A stretch of DNA of 64,000 nt from Stenotrophomonas bentonitica. GTDB lineage: Bacteria > Pseudomonadota > Gammaproteobacteria > Xanthomonadales > Xanthomonadaceae. Where the stretch lies: the NCBI RefSeq assembly GCF_013185915.1, contig NZ_JAAZUH010000001.1, forward strand, positions 1,116,001 to 1,180,000, in the 5' to 3' direction. Position numbers and translations under genes: made by a program. A model generated the notes under the pieces. It was not told the origin of the DNA. It was given only the letters and a program-made list of their open reading frames with translations, and did no database searches. Positions 27,663 through 36,411 of the stretch are shown one piece after another (positions within the stretch are counted from its first letter, which is position 1; every line of letters starts with the position of its first letter).

Positions 27663-29780
27663 GTGATCTCTCGCACTCCCAAAATGATTCTGCTGACCCT
27701 GGCCGTTTCGGCCGCGCTGGTCGGCTGCGGCAAGAACGAAGCACCGGCTACGGACAGCGCGGCCTCCACCGCCACCCCGACCGCCGCTGCCCCGGCCGCC
27801 ACCGAGTTCAAGCTCGACGAAAGCAAGCTGCCGGCCTACAACGCCTTCCACCCGTCCGACCTGGACAAGAGCCTGGACGCCTGCACCGCGTTCGGCGACT
27901 ACGTGAACAGCAAGTGGCTGGCCGCCAATGAAATCCCGGGCGACCGCACCAGCTGGGGCGCCTTCACCATCCTGGACGAGCGCTCGGTCGCCGTGCAGCA
28001 CCAGCTGGCCGAACAGGTCGCGGCGGTGAAGAACCCGACCGGTATCGAAAAGATCGTCGGCGACTTCTGGGCCACCGGCATGGACGAAGCCAAGATCAAC
28101 GCGCAGGGCATCGAGCCGATCAAGGCCGACCTGGCCGCCATCGACGCCCTGCAGGACAAGGACGCCATCGCCAACTACCTGCGCACCAGCGCGGCCAAGG
28201 GCGAGAACGTGCTGTTCGGCTTCGGTCCGGAAGCGGACTTCAAGAACTCCTCGCAGAACATCGCCTACGCCAGCCAGGGCGGCCTGGGCCTGCCGGACAC
28301 CACCTACTACACCGATGCCAAGAACGCCGACAAGCTGAAGGCCTACCAGGCGCACGTGGCCAAGGTGCTGGAACTTTCCGGCGCGACCGCTGAAGACGCC
28401 GCCAAGCAGGCTGCGGACGTGGTCAAGTTCGAAACCCGCCTGGCCAAGGCGTCCAAGTCCAGCGAGCAGCTCTCGCGCGATGTGTCGCTGTACTACAACC
28501 CGGTCAGCGTCGCCGACGCCGACAAGCTCACCCCGAACTTCAGCTGGACCGAGTTCTTCAAGGCGCAGGGCATTGCCGCGCCGGAGAAGTTCTCGCTGGC
28601 CATTCCGGGCTTCCACCAGGAAGTGAGCAAGGCGCTGGGCGACACCGACCCGTCGGTGTGGCGTTCCTACCTGCGCTTCCGCACCATCGACGGCGCCTCG
28701 CCGTACCTGTCCGACGCCTTCGCCGACCAGAACTTCCAGTTCTACGGCAAGACCCTCAACGGCCAGAAGGAAATGAAGCCGCGTTGGAAGCGCGTGCTGG
28801 GCACCATCGAAAACGATGCCGGCGAAGCGTTCGGCCAGCTGTACGTCAAGGTCGCCTTCTCGCCCGAATCCAAGGCCAAGATGGAAGAGCTCGTCAAGAA
28901 CCTGGCCGCCTCCCTCAAGGAGCGCATCCAGGGCCTGACCTGGATGAGCGACGAAACCAAGGCCAAGGCCATCGCCAAGTGGGAAACCTTCACCCCGAAG
29001 ATCGGCTACCCGGACAAGTGGCGCGACTGGAGCGGGCTGACCACCGGCCGTGACAGCTACTTCGGCAACGTGCGCGCGGCCAACGAGTTCAACTACAAGT
29101 TCGCCCTATCCAAGATCGGCAAGCCGGTCGACAAGACCGAGTGGGGCATGACCCCGCAGACGGTCAACGCGTACTACAACCCGCTGCAGAACGAGATCGT
29201 GTTCCCGGCCGCCATCCTGCAGCCGCCGTTCTTCGACCCGAAGGCCGACGACGCGCTGAACTACGGCGGCATCGGTGCGGTGATCGGCCACGAAATGACC
29301 CACGGTTACGACGACCAGGGCAGCCGCTTCGGGCCGACCGGCAACTTCGAGAACTGGTGGAGCGAGGCTGACACCAAGAACTTCAGCGGCCTGACCGGCA
29401 AGCTGGTCAACCAGTTCGACGGCTACAAGGTGGGCGACACGGCGGTGAACGGCAAGCTGACCCTGGGCGAGAACATCGCCGACCTGGGTGGCCTGGCGAC
29501 CGCGTACGACGCCCTGCAGAAGGCCAGCGCCGGCAAGGAAGACCCGATGGTGGACGGCCTCAGCCGCGACCAGCGCTTCTTCTTCAACTGGGCCACCGTG
29601 TGGCGCACCAAGTACACCCCGGAAAACGCGGCGGTCCGCCTGAAGACCGATCCGCACGCCCCGGCCGCGTTCCGTGCCATGGGCGCGCCGTCGAACCTGC
29701 CGACCTTCGCGAAGGCGTTCGAGTGCAAGCCGGGTTCGCCGATGGTCCGCGCCGGCGACAAGCAGGTCGTGATCTGGTAA
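27663..29780 (+). CDS. pepO: M13-family metallopeptidase (PepO/neprilysin-like), lipoprotein
   Basis: A 705-residue protein with a lipoprotein signal (LTLAVSAALVGC), then an Ala/Thr/Pro linker and the two-lobed M13 fold. Substrate motif NAYYNP precedes the zinc site. The HExxH is His543-Glu544-Met-Thr-His547 (IGHEMTHGYDDQG). The third zinc ligand is Glu603 with Asp607 in ENIADLGG. The C-terminal CKPGSPM...W is also conserved. It should cleave peptides outside the cytoplasm. A GTG start at 27663 is preferred because GGAGG lies 7 nt upstream; an ATG seven codons later is possible. The downstream neighbour is a paralogue lacking one zinc ligand. Confidence 0.94.
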   Translation: MISRTPKMILLTLAVSAALVGCGKNEAPATDSAASTATPTAAAPAATEFKLDESKLPAYNAFHPSDLDKSLDACTAFGDYVNSKWLAANEIPGDRTSWGAFTILDERSVAVQHQLAEQVAAVKNPTGIEKIVGDFWATGMDEAKINAQGIEPIKADLAAIDALQDKDAIANYLRTSAAKGENVLFGFGPEADFKNSSQNIAYASQGGLGLPDTTYYTDAKNADKLKAYQAHVAKVLELSGATAEDAAKQAADVVKFETRLAKASKSSEQLSRDVSLYYNPVSVADADKLTPNFSWTEFFKAQGIAAPEKFSLAIPGFHQEVSKALGDTDPSVWRSYLRFRTIDGASPYLSDAFADQNFQFYGKTLNGQKEMKPRWKRVLGTIENDAGEAFGQLYVKVAFSPESKAKMEELVKNLAASLKERIQGLTWMSDETKAKAIAKWETFTPKIGYPDKWRDWSGLTTGRDSYFGNVRAANEFNYKFALSKIGKPVDKTEWGMTPQTVNAYYNPLQNEIVFPAAILQPPFFDPKADDALNYGGIGAVIGHEMTHGYDDQGSRFGPTGNFENWWSEADTKNFSGLTGKLVNQFDGYKVGDTAVNGKLTLGENIADLGGLATAYDALQKASAGKEDPMVDGLSRDQRFFFNWATVWRTKYTPENAAVRLKTDPHAPAAFRAMGAPSNLPTFAKAFECKPGSPMVRAGDKQVVIW

Positions 29781-29812
29781 TCCATCACGTTCCTGCGTGA
29801 TGCGTGAATGCG

Positions 29813-29849
29813 CACGAAGGCCCGGGCACTGCCCGGGCCTTCGTGTTTG
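29813..29849 (+). terminator. Terminator after the first M13 peptidase
   Basis: CGAAGGCCCGGGCA (from 29815), short loop, TGCCCGGGCCTTCG (to 29843), then TGTTTGC. A long perfect GC stem with a T-rich tail, 34 bp after the stop. It suggests the two M13 genes are transcribed separately. Confidence 0.8.
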
Positions 29850-29915
29850 CATGCGGCGTTTTCATTGGGTCTTGCTATAGTGCGCCGGTCTTCAATCCTT
29901 CCGGATTTGCTTCGC

Positions 29916-31925
29916 ATGCCCAACCTTCGTCCGCTTGCCATCGCCCTGGGTCTGGGCCTGGCCACCCTGGTCGTCACCGACGCCTCCGCCGCCCCGAAAA
30001 AGAAGGCTGCCAGCCGCGCACCTGCGGTCGCCGCGCAGTGCAGCGACTTCTACGACGCCACCAACACCGGCTGGTTGAAGGCCAATCCGGTGCCGCAGAC
30101 CGGTGCCACCACCGCGCTGGGCCAGCTGGCCGAACGTACCCGCGTGCAGCAGCGCGAACTGCTCGATGGCGCGATGAACGCGCCGCAGGGGAACGTGCAG
30201 AAACTGCTGGGCGACTTCTGGGCCAGTGGCCTGGACGAAGCCGCGGTGGAGGCCGATGGCTCGCAGCCGATCGCCCCGCTGCTGACCCGCATCAACGCGA
30301 TCAAGAAGGCCAAGGACGTACCGGCCTCGATCGCCGCGCTGCACCAGGTCGGCATCCCGGTGGCGTTCAACTTCGCCCCGGACATCGACCTGAAGGCGCT
30401 GGACCGCCACATCGGCTACTTCATGCAGGGTGGCATGGGCCTGCCCGACCCGGCCTTCTACACCCGTACCGACGCCGACACCGTGGCCCTGATGGCCCGC
30501 TACCGCGCCTACGTCAAGCAGATCCTGGCGCTGACCGGCACCAAGGCCGCCGACCTCGACGCCGAGTCGCAGGCGGTGATCGCGCTGGAAACCGAGCTGG
30601 CACGCAATGCGCAGTCGCTGGCCGGCATCAACAACCCGTTCAACAACTACGCGCCGATCTCCACCAAGGAGCTCAACAGCCGTTACCGCAACCTGCAGCT
30701 GGACGCCTTCCTGAAGGCGCAGGGCGTCAACGACGACCTGGTCTCGCTGTCCGACCCGGCGCTGTTCAAGGCGCTCGACGGCATGGTCACCCGGATCAAG
30801 CCGGAGCAGTGGAAGGCCTACCTGCGCTGGCGCGTGGGCGATGCGATGGCGCCGTACCTGTCCAAGGCCTACCGCGATGCCGAGTTCGAATTCCGCGGCC
30901 GCGTGATCCGTGGCGAAACCATCGCCCCGGCGCGCTGGGAGCAGGTGCTGGACGCGATCAACGTGGCCGCCGGCCCGATGGTCGGCCGCGAATACGCCGC
31001 GCGCCATCTGTCGGCTGAAGACCGCCGCCAGGCTGCGGTGATCGCCGACAAGATCCGCGAAACCCAGATCGAAGCGGTCAAGGCCAGCAGCTGGCTGAGC
31101 CCGGAAGCCAAGACCGAAGCGCAGGCCAAGCTGGCCGCGATGAAGATCGAGATCGGCACCCCGCTGCGCGACCTGGACTACACCGTGCAGCCGATGGGCC
31201 GTGGCAGCTTCGGCAGCAACATGCTGATCGCTTCGACCTGGCGCCACCGCGAAGAAATGAAGCGGATCGGCAAGGGCAACGCCGACCGTCGCTGGGACGT
31301 GCTCCCGCAGCAGCCAGCGCTGGCCTATGACATCGCGCAGAACCGCCTGATCGTCACCGCCGCCGCGCTGCAGGGCCCGATCTTCAACGCAAAGTCCGAC
31401 ACCGCCGACAAGTACGGCAGCTACGGCGCGCTGGTGGCGCATGAGCTGACCCGTGCGATCGACGCCAAGGGCTCGCTGGTGGATGCCAAGGGCGAGCTGC
31501 GCAGCTGGTGGACCCCGGCCGACAAGACCGCCTGGAACCTGCTGGGCAACCGCGTGGCCGCGCAGTTCAGCGGCTACGAGTTCCCCGGCGTGAAGGGTGC
31601 CAAGGTCAACGGCGAACTGACCCGCGAAGAAAACCTCGCCGACCTGGCCGGGCTGGAGCTGGCATGGGCGGCGTACAACGCCGTGGAGCCGGGCGCCAAG
31701 CCGGCTACCCAGCAGGGCTTCTTCCGCGCCTGGGCCAGCCTGTGGCCGCAGCAGCTGTCGCCGAACGAAGCCGCGCAGCGGCTGACCTCGGACACCATGG
31801 CCCCGGGCAAGTGGCGCACCAATGGTCCGCTGTCGAACCTGCCGTCGTTCGGTGCCACCTACAGCTGCAAGCCGGGCCAGCCGATGCAGCGTGTGGATGG
31901 CGACCAGATCAAGGTCTGGCGCTGA
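29916..31925 (+). CDS. M13-family peptidase paralogue with degenerate zinc site (predicted inactive)
   Basis: A 669-residue protein with a signal peptide (MPNLRPLAIALGLGLATLVV, cleavage near DASAA) and a full-length M13 fold alignable with the upstream gene. The zinc motif reads His509-Glu510-Leu-Thr-Arg513 (VAHELTRAID): the second His ligand is Arg. The substrate motif NAYYNP of the neighbour is replaced by LAYDIA. The third ligand Glu572 and Asp576 in ENLADLAG are kept, as is the C-terminal CKPGQPM. Known biochemistry of the family says loss of a zinc-ligand His abolishes catalysis, so I predict a pseudopeptidase. The frame is intact over its whole length, so it is not a decaying pseudogene. 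A TATAGT -10-like hexamer lies at 29876-29881. Confidence 0.88.
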   Translation: MPNLRPLAIALGLGLATLVVTDASAAPKKKAASRAPAVAAQCSDFYDATNTGWLKANPVPQTGATTALGQLAERTRVQQRELLDGAMNAPQGNVQKLLGDFWASGLDEAAVEADGSQPIAPLLTRINAIKKAKDVPASIAALHQVGIPVAFNFAPDIDLKALDRHIGYFMQGGMGLPDPAFYTRTDADTVALMARYRAYVKQILALTGTKAADLDAESQAVIALETELARNAQSLAGINNPFNNYAPISTKELNSRYRNLQLDAFLKAQGVNDDLVSLSDPALFKALDGMVTRIKPEQWKAYLRWRVGDAMAPYLSKAYRDAEFEFRGRVIRGETIAPARWEQVLDAINVAAGPMVGREYAARHLSAEDRRQAAVIADKIRETQIEAVKASSWLSPEAKTEAQAKLAAMKIEIGTPLRDLDYTVQPMGRGSFGSNMLIASTWRHREEMKRIGKGNADRRWDVLPQQPALAYDIAQNRLIVTAAALQGPIFNAKSDTADKYGSYGALVAHELTRAIDAKGSLVDAKGELRSWWTPADKTAWNLLGNRVAAQFSGYEFPGVKGAKVNGELTREENLADLAGLELAWAAYNAVEPGAKPATQQGFFRAWASLWPQQLSPNEAAQRLTSDTMAPGKWRTNGPLSNLPSFGATYSCKPGQPMQRVDGDQIKVWR

Positions 31926-31926
31926 T

Positions 31927-31949
31927 GTAGCGCCGGGCTCTGCCCGGCC
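31927..31949 (+). repeat. SMAG (GTAG) repeat
   Basis: GTAG, CGCCGGGC, TCT, GCCCGGCC, starting two bases after the TGA of the second M13 gene. Arms identical or nearly so to those at 18659 and 49460. Confidence 0.75.
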
Positions 31950-31960
31950 GTACCCAGAAG

Positions 31961-31990
31961 AATGCCGCGATCCTGATCGCGGCATTTTTC
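31961..31990. terminator. Bidirectional terminator
   Basis: AATGCCGCGAT (31961-31971), loop CCTG, ATCGCGGCATT (31976-31986) followed by TTTCGTT. Lies between the plus-strand M13 gene and the convergent DUF4166 gene. Confidence 0.85.
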
Positions 31991-31999
31991 GTTATGCGT

Positions 32000-32566
32000 T
32001 CAATCCGGCAACAACGAACCGCGATACGCCACGATCAATCCGACGATCGGCGCGGCAATCTCCACGTCGAACACGAAGCGCCCGTCCACTTCGGTTTCGA
32101 ACGTCTTGCCCTTCGGCAGCAGCGCTTTCGGAAGCGGAATGCCCAGGCACGACCAGCGACGCGGTACCAGCGTGAGCCGCTCGCCCTCCACCACCAGAGC
32201 CAGGGCGACATCGATCGCACCGAAGCGCTCAACCAGCAGCGCGTCGTTGCGCCCTGCCCCACGGCGTTGCCAGGATGAGAAGCGACGGCCCGCGAAGTCC
32301 CGCGTCCAGCGTTCCCCGCCGCGCTCCGGCGTGAACGCAACAGTGACCGGCACCTGTTCTGCCGCCTTCGGAAATCCGATCGCCGCCGCCACCAGCCGCG
32401 ACAGCAGCCCCGTGCCACGGCGGATCCGGGCGACGCCACTCCACTGCCGCGCGTCGCATCCCGCATGCAGCGCCTGCACCTGCGGCGGCAACGCGTCGAA
32501 GGCGCTGCCCATCACCTGCCGGTACAGGCTGGCATCCGTGACAGCATCGACGACACCGGCGTCCAT
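32000..32566 (-). CDS. DUF4166 domain-containing protein
   Basis: A 188-residue protein with the DUF4166 pattern. It has LPPQVQALHAG near the N-terminus, GGERWTRDFAGRRFSSWQ in the middle, RWSCLGIPLPKALLP, and GLIVAYRGSLLPD at the C-terminus. The function of the family is not established; some proteobacterial members sit with lipid or saccharopine-dehydrogenase-like genes, which is not the case here. No signal peptide. It is the last gene of a minus-strand run with the rhomboid protease, alkyltransferase-like and glutathione reductase genes. Confidence 0.82.
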   Translation of the reverse strand: MDAGVVDAVTDASLYRQVMGSAFDALPPQVQALHAGCDARQWSGVARIRRGTGLLSRLVAAAIGFPKAAEQVPVTVAFTPERGGERWTRDFAGRRFSSWQRRGAGRNDALLVERFGAIDVALALVVEGERLTLVPRRWSCLGIPLPKALLPKGKTFETEVDGRFVFDVEIAAPIVGLIVAYRGSLLPD

Positions 32567-32579
32567 GTCGGTGCTTCGC

Positions 32580-33248
32580 TTACACGCTGCGCAGGTGGTT
32601 GGGCCGCTTCGGTCCGCCCGGCGGGCGTCGCTTGAACGGCGGTTGGCCGCGCCAGTAGCGGATCAGCAGCCAGCCGAACAGCATGCCGCCCAGGTGCGCG
32701 AAGTGGGCCACGCCCGGCTGCCAGCCGGTCGCGCCCAGCACCAGTTCCATCACGCCGAATACGATCACGAAGGTGCGTGCCTTCATCGGAATGGGCGGGA
32801 ACAGCAGCATCACGCGCTGGTTCGGGAAAAGCATGCCGTAGGCCAGCAACAGGCCGAACACGCCACCGGAGGCACCGAGCACGGTGGCCGGGTCGGTCAG
32901 CATCGCGCCGACCAGCAGCTGGCACAGGCCGGCGCCGGCCACGCAGACCAGGTAATAGGTAAGGAAGCGCTTCTCGCCCCAGGTCTGCTCCAGCGGCGCG
33001 CCGAACATGAAGAGCGCCAGCATGTTGAAGAACAGGTGGCCGAAGCTGCCATGCAGGAAGCCATAGGTCAGCAGCTGCCACGGCTGGAAGTTTCCGCCCG
33101 GCGAGAACGGGTCGAAGCCACCGCGCAGCGGTTGCAGCATGAACGGCTCGAAGGTGCCGTTGCCGAGCAGGAACGGCTGCTGCAGCAGGAACAGCACGAT
33201 GTTGGCGATCAACAGTGCCTTGGTAACGGTGGGCAGTCGCGGAAACAT
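32580..33248 (-). CDS. Rhomboid-family intramembrane serine protease
   Basis: A 222-residue polytopic membrane protein with about six hydrophobic helices. The catalytic Ser127 is in VLGASGGVFG and the catalytic His185 in VAHFAHLGGM. HGSFGHLFFNMLAL is the HxxxN region of helix 2. Rhomboids cut transmembrane helices of client proteins. The last 25 residues are basic and Pro-rich. The start at 33248 gives the typical cytoplasmic N-terminus; the longer frame upstream lacks family character. It lies 13 bp before DUF4166. Confidence 0.92.
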   Translation of the reverse strand: MFPRLPTVTKALLIANIVLFLLQQPFLLGNGTFEPFMLQPLRGGFDPFSPGGNFQPWQLLTYGFLHGSFGHLFFNMLALFMFGAPLEQTWGEKRFLTYYLVCVAGAGLCQLLVGAMLTDPATVLGASGGVFGLLLAYGMLFPNQRVMLLFPPIPMKARTFVIVFGVMELVLGATGWQPGVAHFAHLGGMLFGWLLIRYWRGQPPFKRRPPGGPKRPNHLRSV

Positions 33249-33282
33249 GGGGGCATCCTTTGGAACCGGGCCCATCATAACG

Positions 33283-33654
33283 TCAGGTCGGGCCCCACAC
33301 CGCAGCATCCAGGTCGTCTTCGGCCCGGGGCATGTGCTTGACCCGGCCGCGCTCCATCACCACGCCTTCGGCGCGCAGCCGCTGGTTCTGCTCGCGCCAG
33401 CCGCGCGAGCCTTCCGGCATGGCGATCCGTCCGTCCGAACGCAGCACCCGGTGCCAGGGCAGGTCCGGGTCGTCGTTCATGCCAAGCACCCGCGCGGTCA
33501 GCCGGGCCCGGCCCGGCAGCCCGGCCTTGGCCGCGACCTGGCCATAGCCCATCACCTGTCCACGGGGGATCGCGCGGATCACCGCCAGGATCCGCGCACG
33601 CGCCTGCGCGGCGGCATCGGCCGCGTCGTCGGCGCTGGGCCTGGACTTTTTCAT
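33283..33654 (-). CDS. Alkyltransferase-like protein (ATL; MGMT homologue with Trp for Cys)
   Basis: A 123-residue protein with the helix-turn-helix and active-site region of O6-alkylguanine-DNA alkyltransferase: GQVMGYGQVAAKAGLPGRARLTARVLG, then LPWHRVLRSDG. The PCHRV motif of a true methyltransferase reads PWHRV here: Trp67 replaces the alkyl-accepting Cys, exactly as in E. coli YbaZ and other ATL proteins. ATLs bind O6-alkylguanine and feed it to nucleotide excision repair. It lies 14 bp after the glutathione reductase gene. Confidence 0.93.
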   Translation of the reverse strand: MKKSRPSADDAADAAAQARARILAVIRAIPRGQVMGYGQVAAKAGLPGRARLTARVLGMNDDPDLPWHRVLRSDGRIAMPEGSRGWREQNQRLRAEGVVMERGRVKHMPRAEDDLDAAVWGPT

Positions 33655-33667
33655 GTGCGGCGCCTCC

Positions 33668-35023
33668 TCAGCGCATCAGCACGATTTCTTCGGACGAGGT
33701 CGGGTGGATGGCCACGGTGTCGTCCAGCTGCGCCTTGGTCACGCCCATTTTCACCGCCACGGCGAACCCCTGCAGGATCTCGTCGGCGGCTTCGCCCAGC
33801 AGGTGCACGCCGACCACGCGCTCGTCTTCGCCCACGCAGACCAGCTTGAACAGGCTGCGTTGCGCACCGTCTGCCAGCGCCTGCACCATCGGGCGGAAGT
33901 TGGTGCAGTACACGCGCACGTCGCCGTGGCGCTCACGCGCCTCCTGTTCGCTCAGGCCGACCGCGCCCAGCGCCGGATGCGAGAACACCACGCTGGCGAT
34001 GTTTTCATAGTCCATCTTCGCCTGCGGCTTGCCGCCGAACAGCCGGTCCATCAGCTTGCGCGCGGCCGCGATCGCCACCGGGGTCAGGCCGACCTTGCCG
34101 GCGATGTCGCCCACCGCATGCACGCTGGGCACGGCGGTGGTCTGCCAGTCGTCGACCTCCACTTCGCCCTTTTCGCCCACCACGATCCCCAGCGCTTCCA
34201 ACCCCAGCCCGGCACTGTTGCCGCGCCGTCCGGTGGCGAAGAACAGCTGGTCGAAACGGGGTTCGGCCGGGCCGTCGTGGCCGTAGGCAATGACCTCGCC
34301 ACCCTCGCGGCGCAGCTCGCGCAGGCGGTAATTGAAGTGCAGCTGCACGCCTTGGTGGCGCAGGTTCTCGGCCAGCTGCGCGGTCAGCTCGGCATCGAAG
34401 CGCTCCAGCAGGCGCTCGCCCCGCACCAGCAGCGTGACCCGACTGCCCAGTGCCTGCAGCAACCCGGCCAGTTCGACCGCGATGTAGCCGCCGCCGACTA
34501 TCGCCACGCGCTCCGGCGCGCTGCACAGATTGAAGAAATCGTCGGAGACCGAGCCCAGCTCGGCACCGGGAATGTCCGGGCGTTGCGGGTGCGCGCCGGT
34601 CGCCAGCAGGATGTGCTCACCGCTGATGCGGATGCCGTCGCTGCATTCCACCGTGTGCGCATCGACCAGCCGCCCCTTGCGCGGCACGCGCACCACGCCG
34701 GTGTCGTTCAGGCGCTTGAGGTAACTGGCGTGGATGTTGGCGATGTAGCCCTGGCGGTGCACTACCAGTTCCTTCCAGTCCAGCGTGGGTCGCGCGGGTA
34801 CGTCGAAGCCCATTGCCGCGGCCAGCCCGACGCGGCCGGAAAGGTCGGCTGCCAGCCACATTGCCTTCTTCGGCACGCAGCCGACGTTGACGCAGGTGCC
34901 GCCGAGTTCGCCCGGTTCGAGCATCGCCACGCGCTTGCCGTGCTGCGCGGCGCGGAACGCGGCCGCCAGCCCACCGGAGCCGCCGCCGAGCACGATCAGG
35001 TCGTAATCAAAGTGCGTTGTCAT
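33668..35023 (-). CDS. gor: Glutathione-disulfide reductase
   Basis: A 451-residue flavoprotein disulfide reductase. It has FAD motif LIVLGGGSGGLAAAFRAA, redox disulfide Cys44/Cys49 in GGTCVNVGCVPKK, NADPH motif VAIVGGGYIAVELAG, VHAVGDIAGK, and C-terminal AIHPTSSEEIV with the catalytic His. It reduces GSSG with NADPH in the cytosol. The start at 35023 (MTTHFDYDLIVLG) is chosen over 35035 by alignment to the family. No good ribosome-binding site precedes either. It heads the minus-strand gene run gor-ATL-rhomboid-DUF4166. Confidence 0.94.
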   Translation of the reverse strand: MTTHFDYDLIVLGGGSGGLAAAFRAAQHGKRVAMLEPGELGGTCVNVGCVPKKAMWLAADLSGRVGLAAAMGFDVPARPTLDWKELVVHRQGYIANIHASYLKRLNDTGVVRVPRKGRLVDAHTVECSDGIRISGEHILLATGAHPQRPDIPGAELGSVSDDFFNLCSAPERVAIVGGGYIAVELAGLLQALGSRVTLLVRGERLLERFDAELTAQLAENLRHQGVQLHFNYRLRELRREGGEVIAYGHDGPAEPRFDQLFFATGRRGNSAGLGLEALGIVVGEKGEVEVDDWQTTAVPSVHAVGDIAGKVGLTPVAIAAARKLMDRLFGGKPQAKMDYENIASVVFSHPALGAVGLSEQEARERHGDVRVYCTNFRPMVQALADGAQRSLFKLVCVGEDERVVGVHLLGEAADEILQGFAVAVKMGVTKAQLDDTVAIHPTSSEEIVLMR

Positions 35024-35082
35024 GGGCGCAAGCATGCCACGCCCGCCTGCGCCTCAGGCGTGAGGATGCGGCAAGAAGCGTC

Positions 35083-36300
35083 TCACCGCCGCAACGCTGG
35101 CCAGCGCCCGTAGGTCATCGCGCGCCACACCCATTCCAGCGGGCCGAAGCGGAAGTGCTTCAGCCAGGCGTGGCTGAGCAGCACCTGCAGCGCGAACAGG
35201 GCCAGCGCGAACGGCACCTGCCAGGCGCGCGGCAGCGTTTCGAACGCGCCCAGCCCGTAGCCGTAGAACAGCCAGGTGCAGACCAGCGACTGCAGGATGT
35301 ACTGGGTCAACGCCATCCGCCCCATCGGTGCGAGCACGCGCAGGTGCCGGTGCCAATGCACGATCCACGCCAGGTAGCCCAGGCACATCAACAGGCTGGC
35401 CAGCGACGACAGCGCGTAGGCCGCGCCGGTGGTGGGGGTGAAGGTGCCCGGCGCCAGGTACGGGACCCACAGCGCACTGAGCAGCATCAGGCCCAGGCCG
35501 ACCGGCAACGCGCCCAGGCGCAGCCGCCGATACAGCCGCTCGAAGCGTTCCGGTTCGGCCAGCGCGCCGCTGCGCGCGAACCAGCTGCCGAGCAGGAACA
35601 TGCCGAGCACTTCCGGGCCGATGATGAGCGCGCCGGACAGGGCCGTGCCGAGATCGCTGGCACGTTGCGCCACGGCCTGGACAAACGTGCCATGCCCATA
35701 CGCCTGGCGCTGCAGTTCAACGGTGTGCTGGCCCTGCGCGATGGCGCTGGCCATGCTGCCGCCCTCGCCCTGCGCCTGCGCGGCCAGGCCGACCACGGCA
35801 CCGAGCAGCAGCATCATCGCGGCCGCGCACAGGTAGGTGAGCACGCCCATGGCCGGCAGCCAGCGCTGCGGCGCTTCGCGGGTGGCCAGCAGCGGCAGCG
35901 AGACCAGTGCGTAGATCACCAGGATGTCGCCGGACCAGACCAGCAGCGCGTGGCACAGTCCAATGAGCAGCAGGCCGGCGCTGCGGCGCAGGTAGAACGG
36001 GGTGAGGTCGCGGCGCGCGGCTTCGGCACGCTGCGCCATGATCGCGAAACCGGCACCGAACAGCAGCGAGAACAGGGTGAAGAACTTGCCCTGCACCAGC
36101 ACGTACACCGCCGCGTCGACCCAGTAGTCCAGTCCGGTCCAGTGCGGGTCGATCCCGGTGAAGGCTAGGTCGAGCGGGCCGCTCAGCGCTTCCATGTTCA
36201 TCAACAGGATGCCGAGCAGCGCGACCCCGCGCAGGATGTCGATGACTTCAATGCGGTCGCCACCGGCCAAGGGCTGCAGCGACGGGGTGGCAGGCTTCAC
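35083..36300 (-). CDS. DUF418 (YeiB-like) polytopic membrane protein
   Basis: A 405-residue inner-membrane protein with roughly ten hydrophobic helices. The family's N-terminal motif is RIEVIDILRGVALLGILLMNME. C-terminal motifs are PMGRMALTQYILQSL and FRFGPLEWVWRAMTYG. The DUF418/HGSNAT-like family is thought to include transporters or acyltransferases, but no substrate is known. The start is GTG. A group of three palindromic repeats separates it from slyD. Confidence 0.88.
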   Translation of the reverse strand: MKPATPSLQPLAGGDRIEVIDILRGVALLGILLMNMEALSGPLDLAFTGIDPHWTGLDYWVDAAVYVLVQGKFFTLFSLLFGAGFAIMAQRAEAARRDLTPFYLRRSAGLLLIGLCHALLVWSGDILVIYALVSLPLLATREAPQRWLPAMGVLTYLCAAAMMLLLGAVVGLAAQAQGEGGSMASAIAQGQHTVELQRQAYGHGTFVQAVAQRASDLGTALSGALIIGPEVLGMFLLGSWFARSGALAEPERFERLYRRLRLGALPVGLGLMLLSALWVPYLAPGTFTPTTGAAYALSSLASLLMCLGYLAWIVHWHRHLRVLAPMGRMALTQYILQSLVCTWLFYGYGLGAFETLPRAWQVPFALALFALQVLLSHAWLKHFRFGPLEWVWRAMTYGRWPALRR

Positions 36301-36323
36301 GGGCGACTCGCGGATCGGGGCGG

Positions 36324-36410
36324 GTAGTGCCGGGCCATGCCCGGCAACCAGGCAAGCTGCGGGGCAACGCCCCGCAGCCAGACAAGCAGCGGGGCAGCGC
36401 CCCGCTCTAC
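36324..36410. repeat. Cluster of three SMAG-type palindromes
   Basis: Three hairpins in 87 bp between slyD and the DUF418 gene. 36324-36346: GTAG head with TGCCGGGC/GCCCGGCA arms. 36356-36378: GCTGCGGGGC/GCCCCGCAGC without a GTAG. 36386-36410: AGCGGGGC/GCCCCGCT ending CTAC, so its GTAG is on the minus strand. The outer two therefore face each other in inverted orientation. Confidence 0.7.
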
Positions 36411-36411
36411 A

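Noticed and set aside
29916..31925. Second M13 gene as a decaying pseudogene
   Set aside because: The frame is complete with signal peptide and C-terminal motif and no internal stops. Only the catalytic residues are altered.
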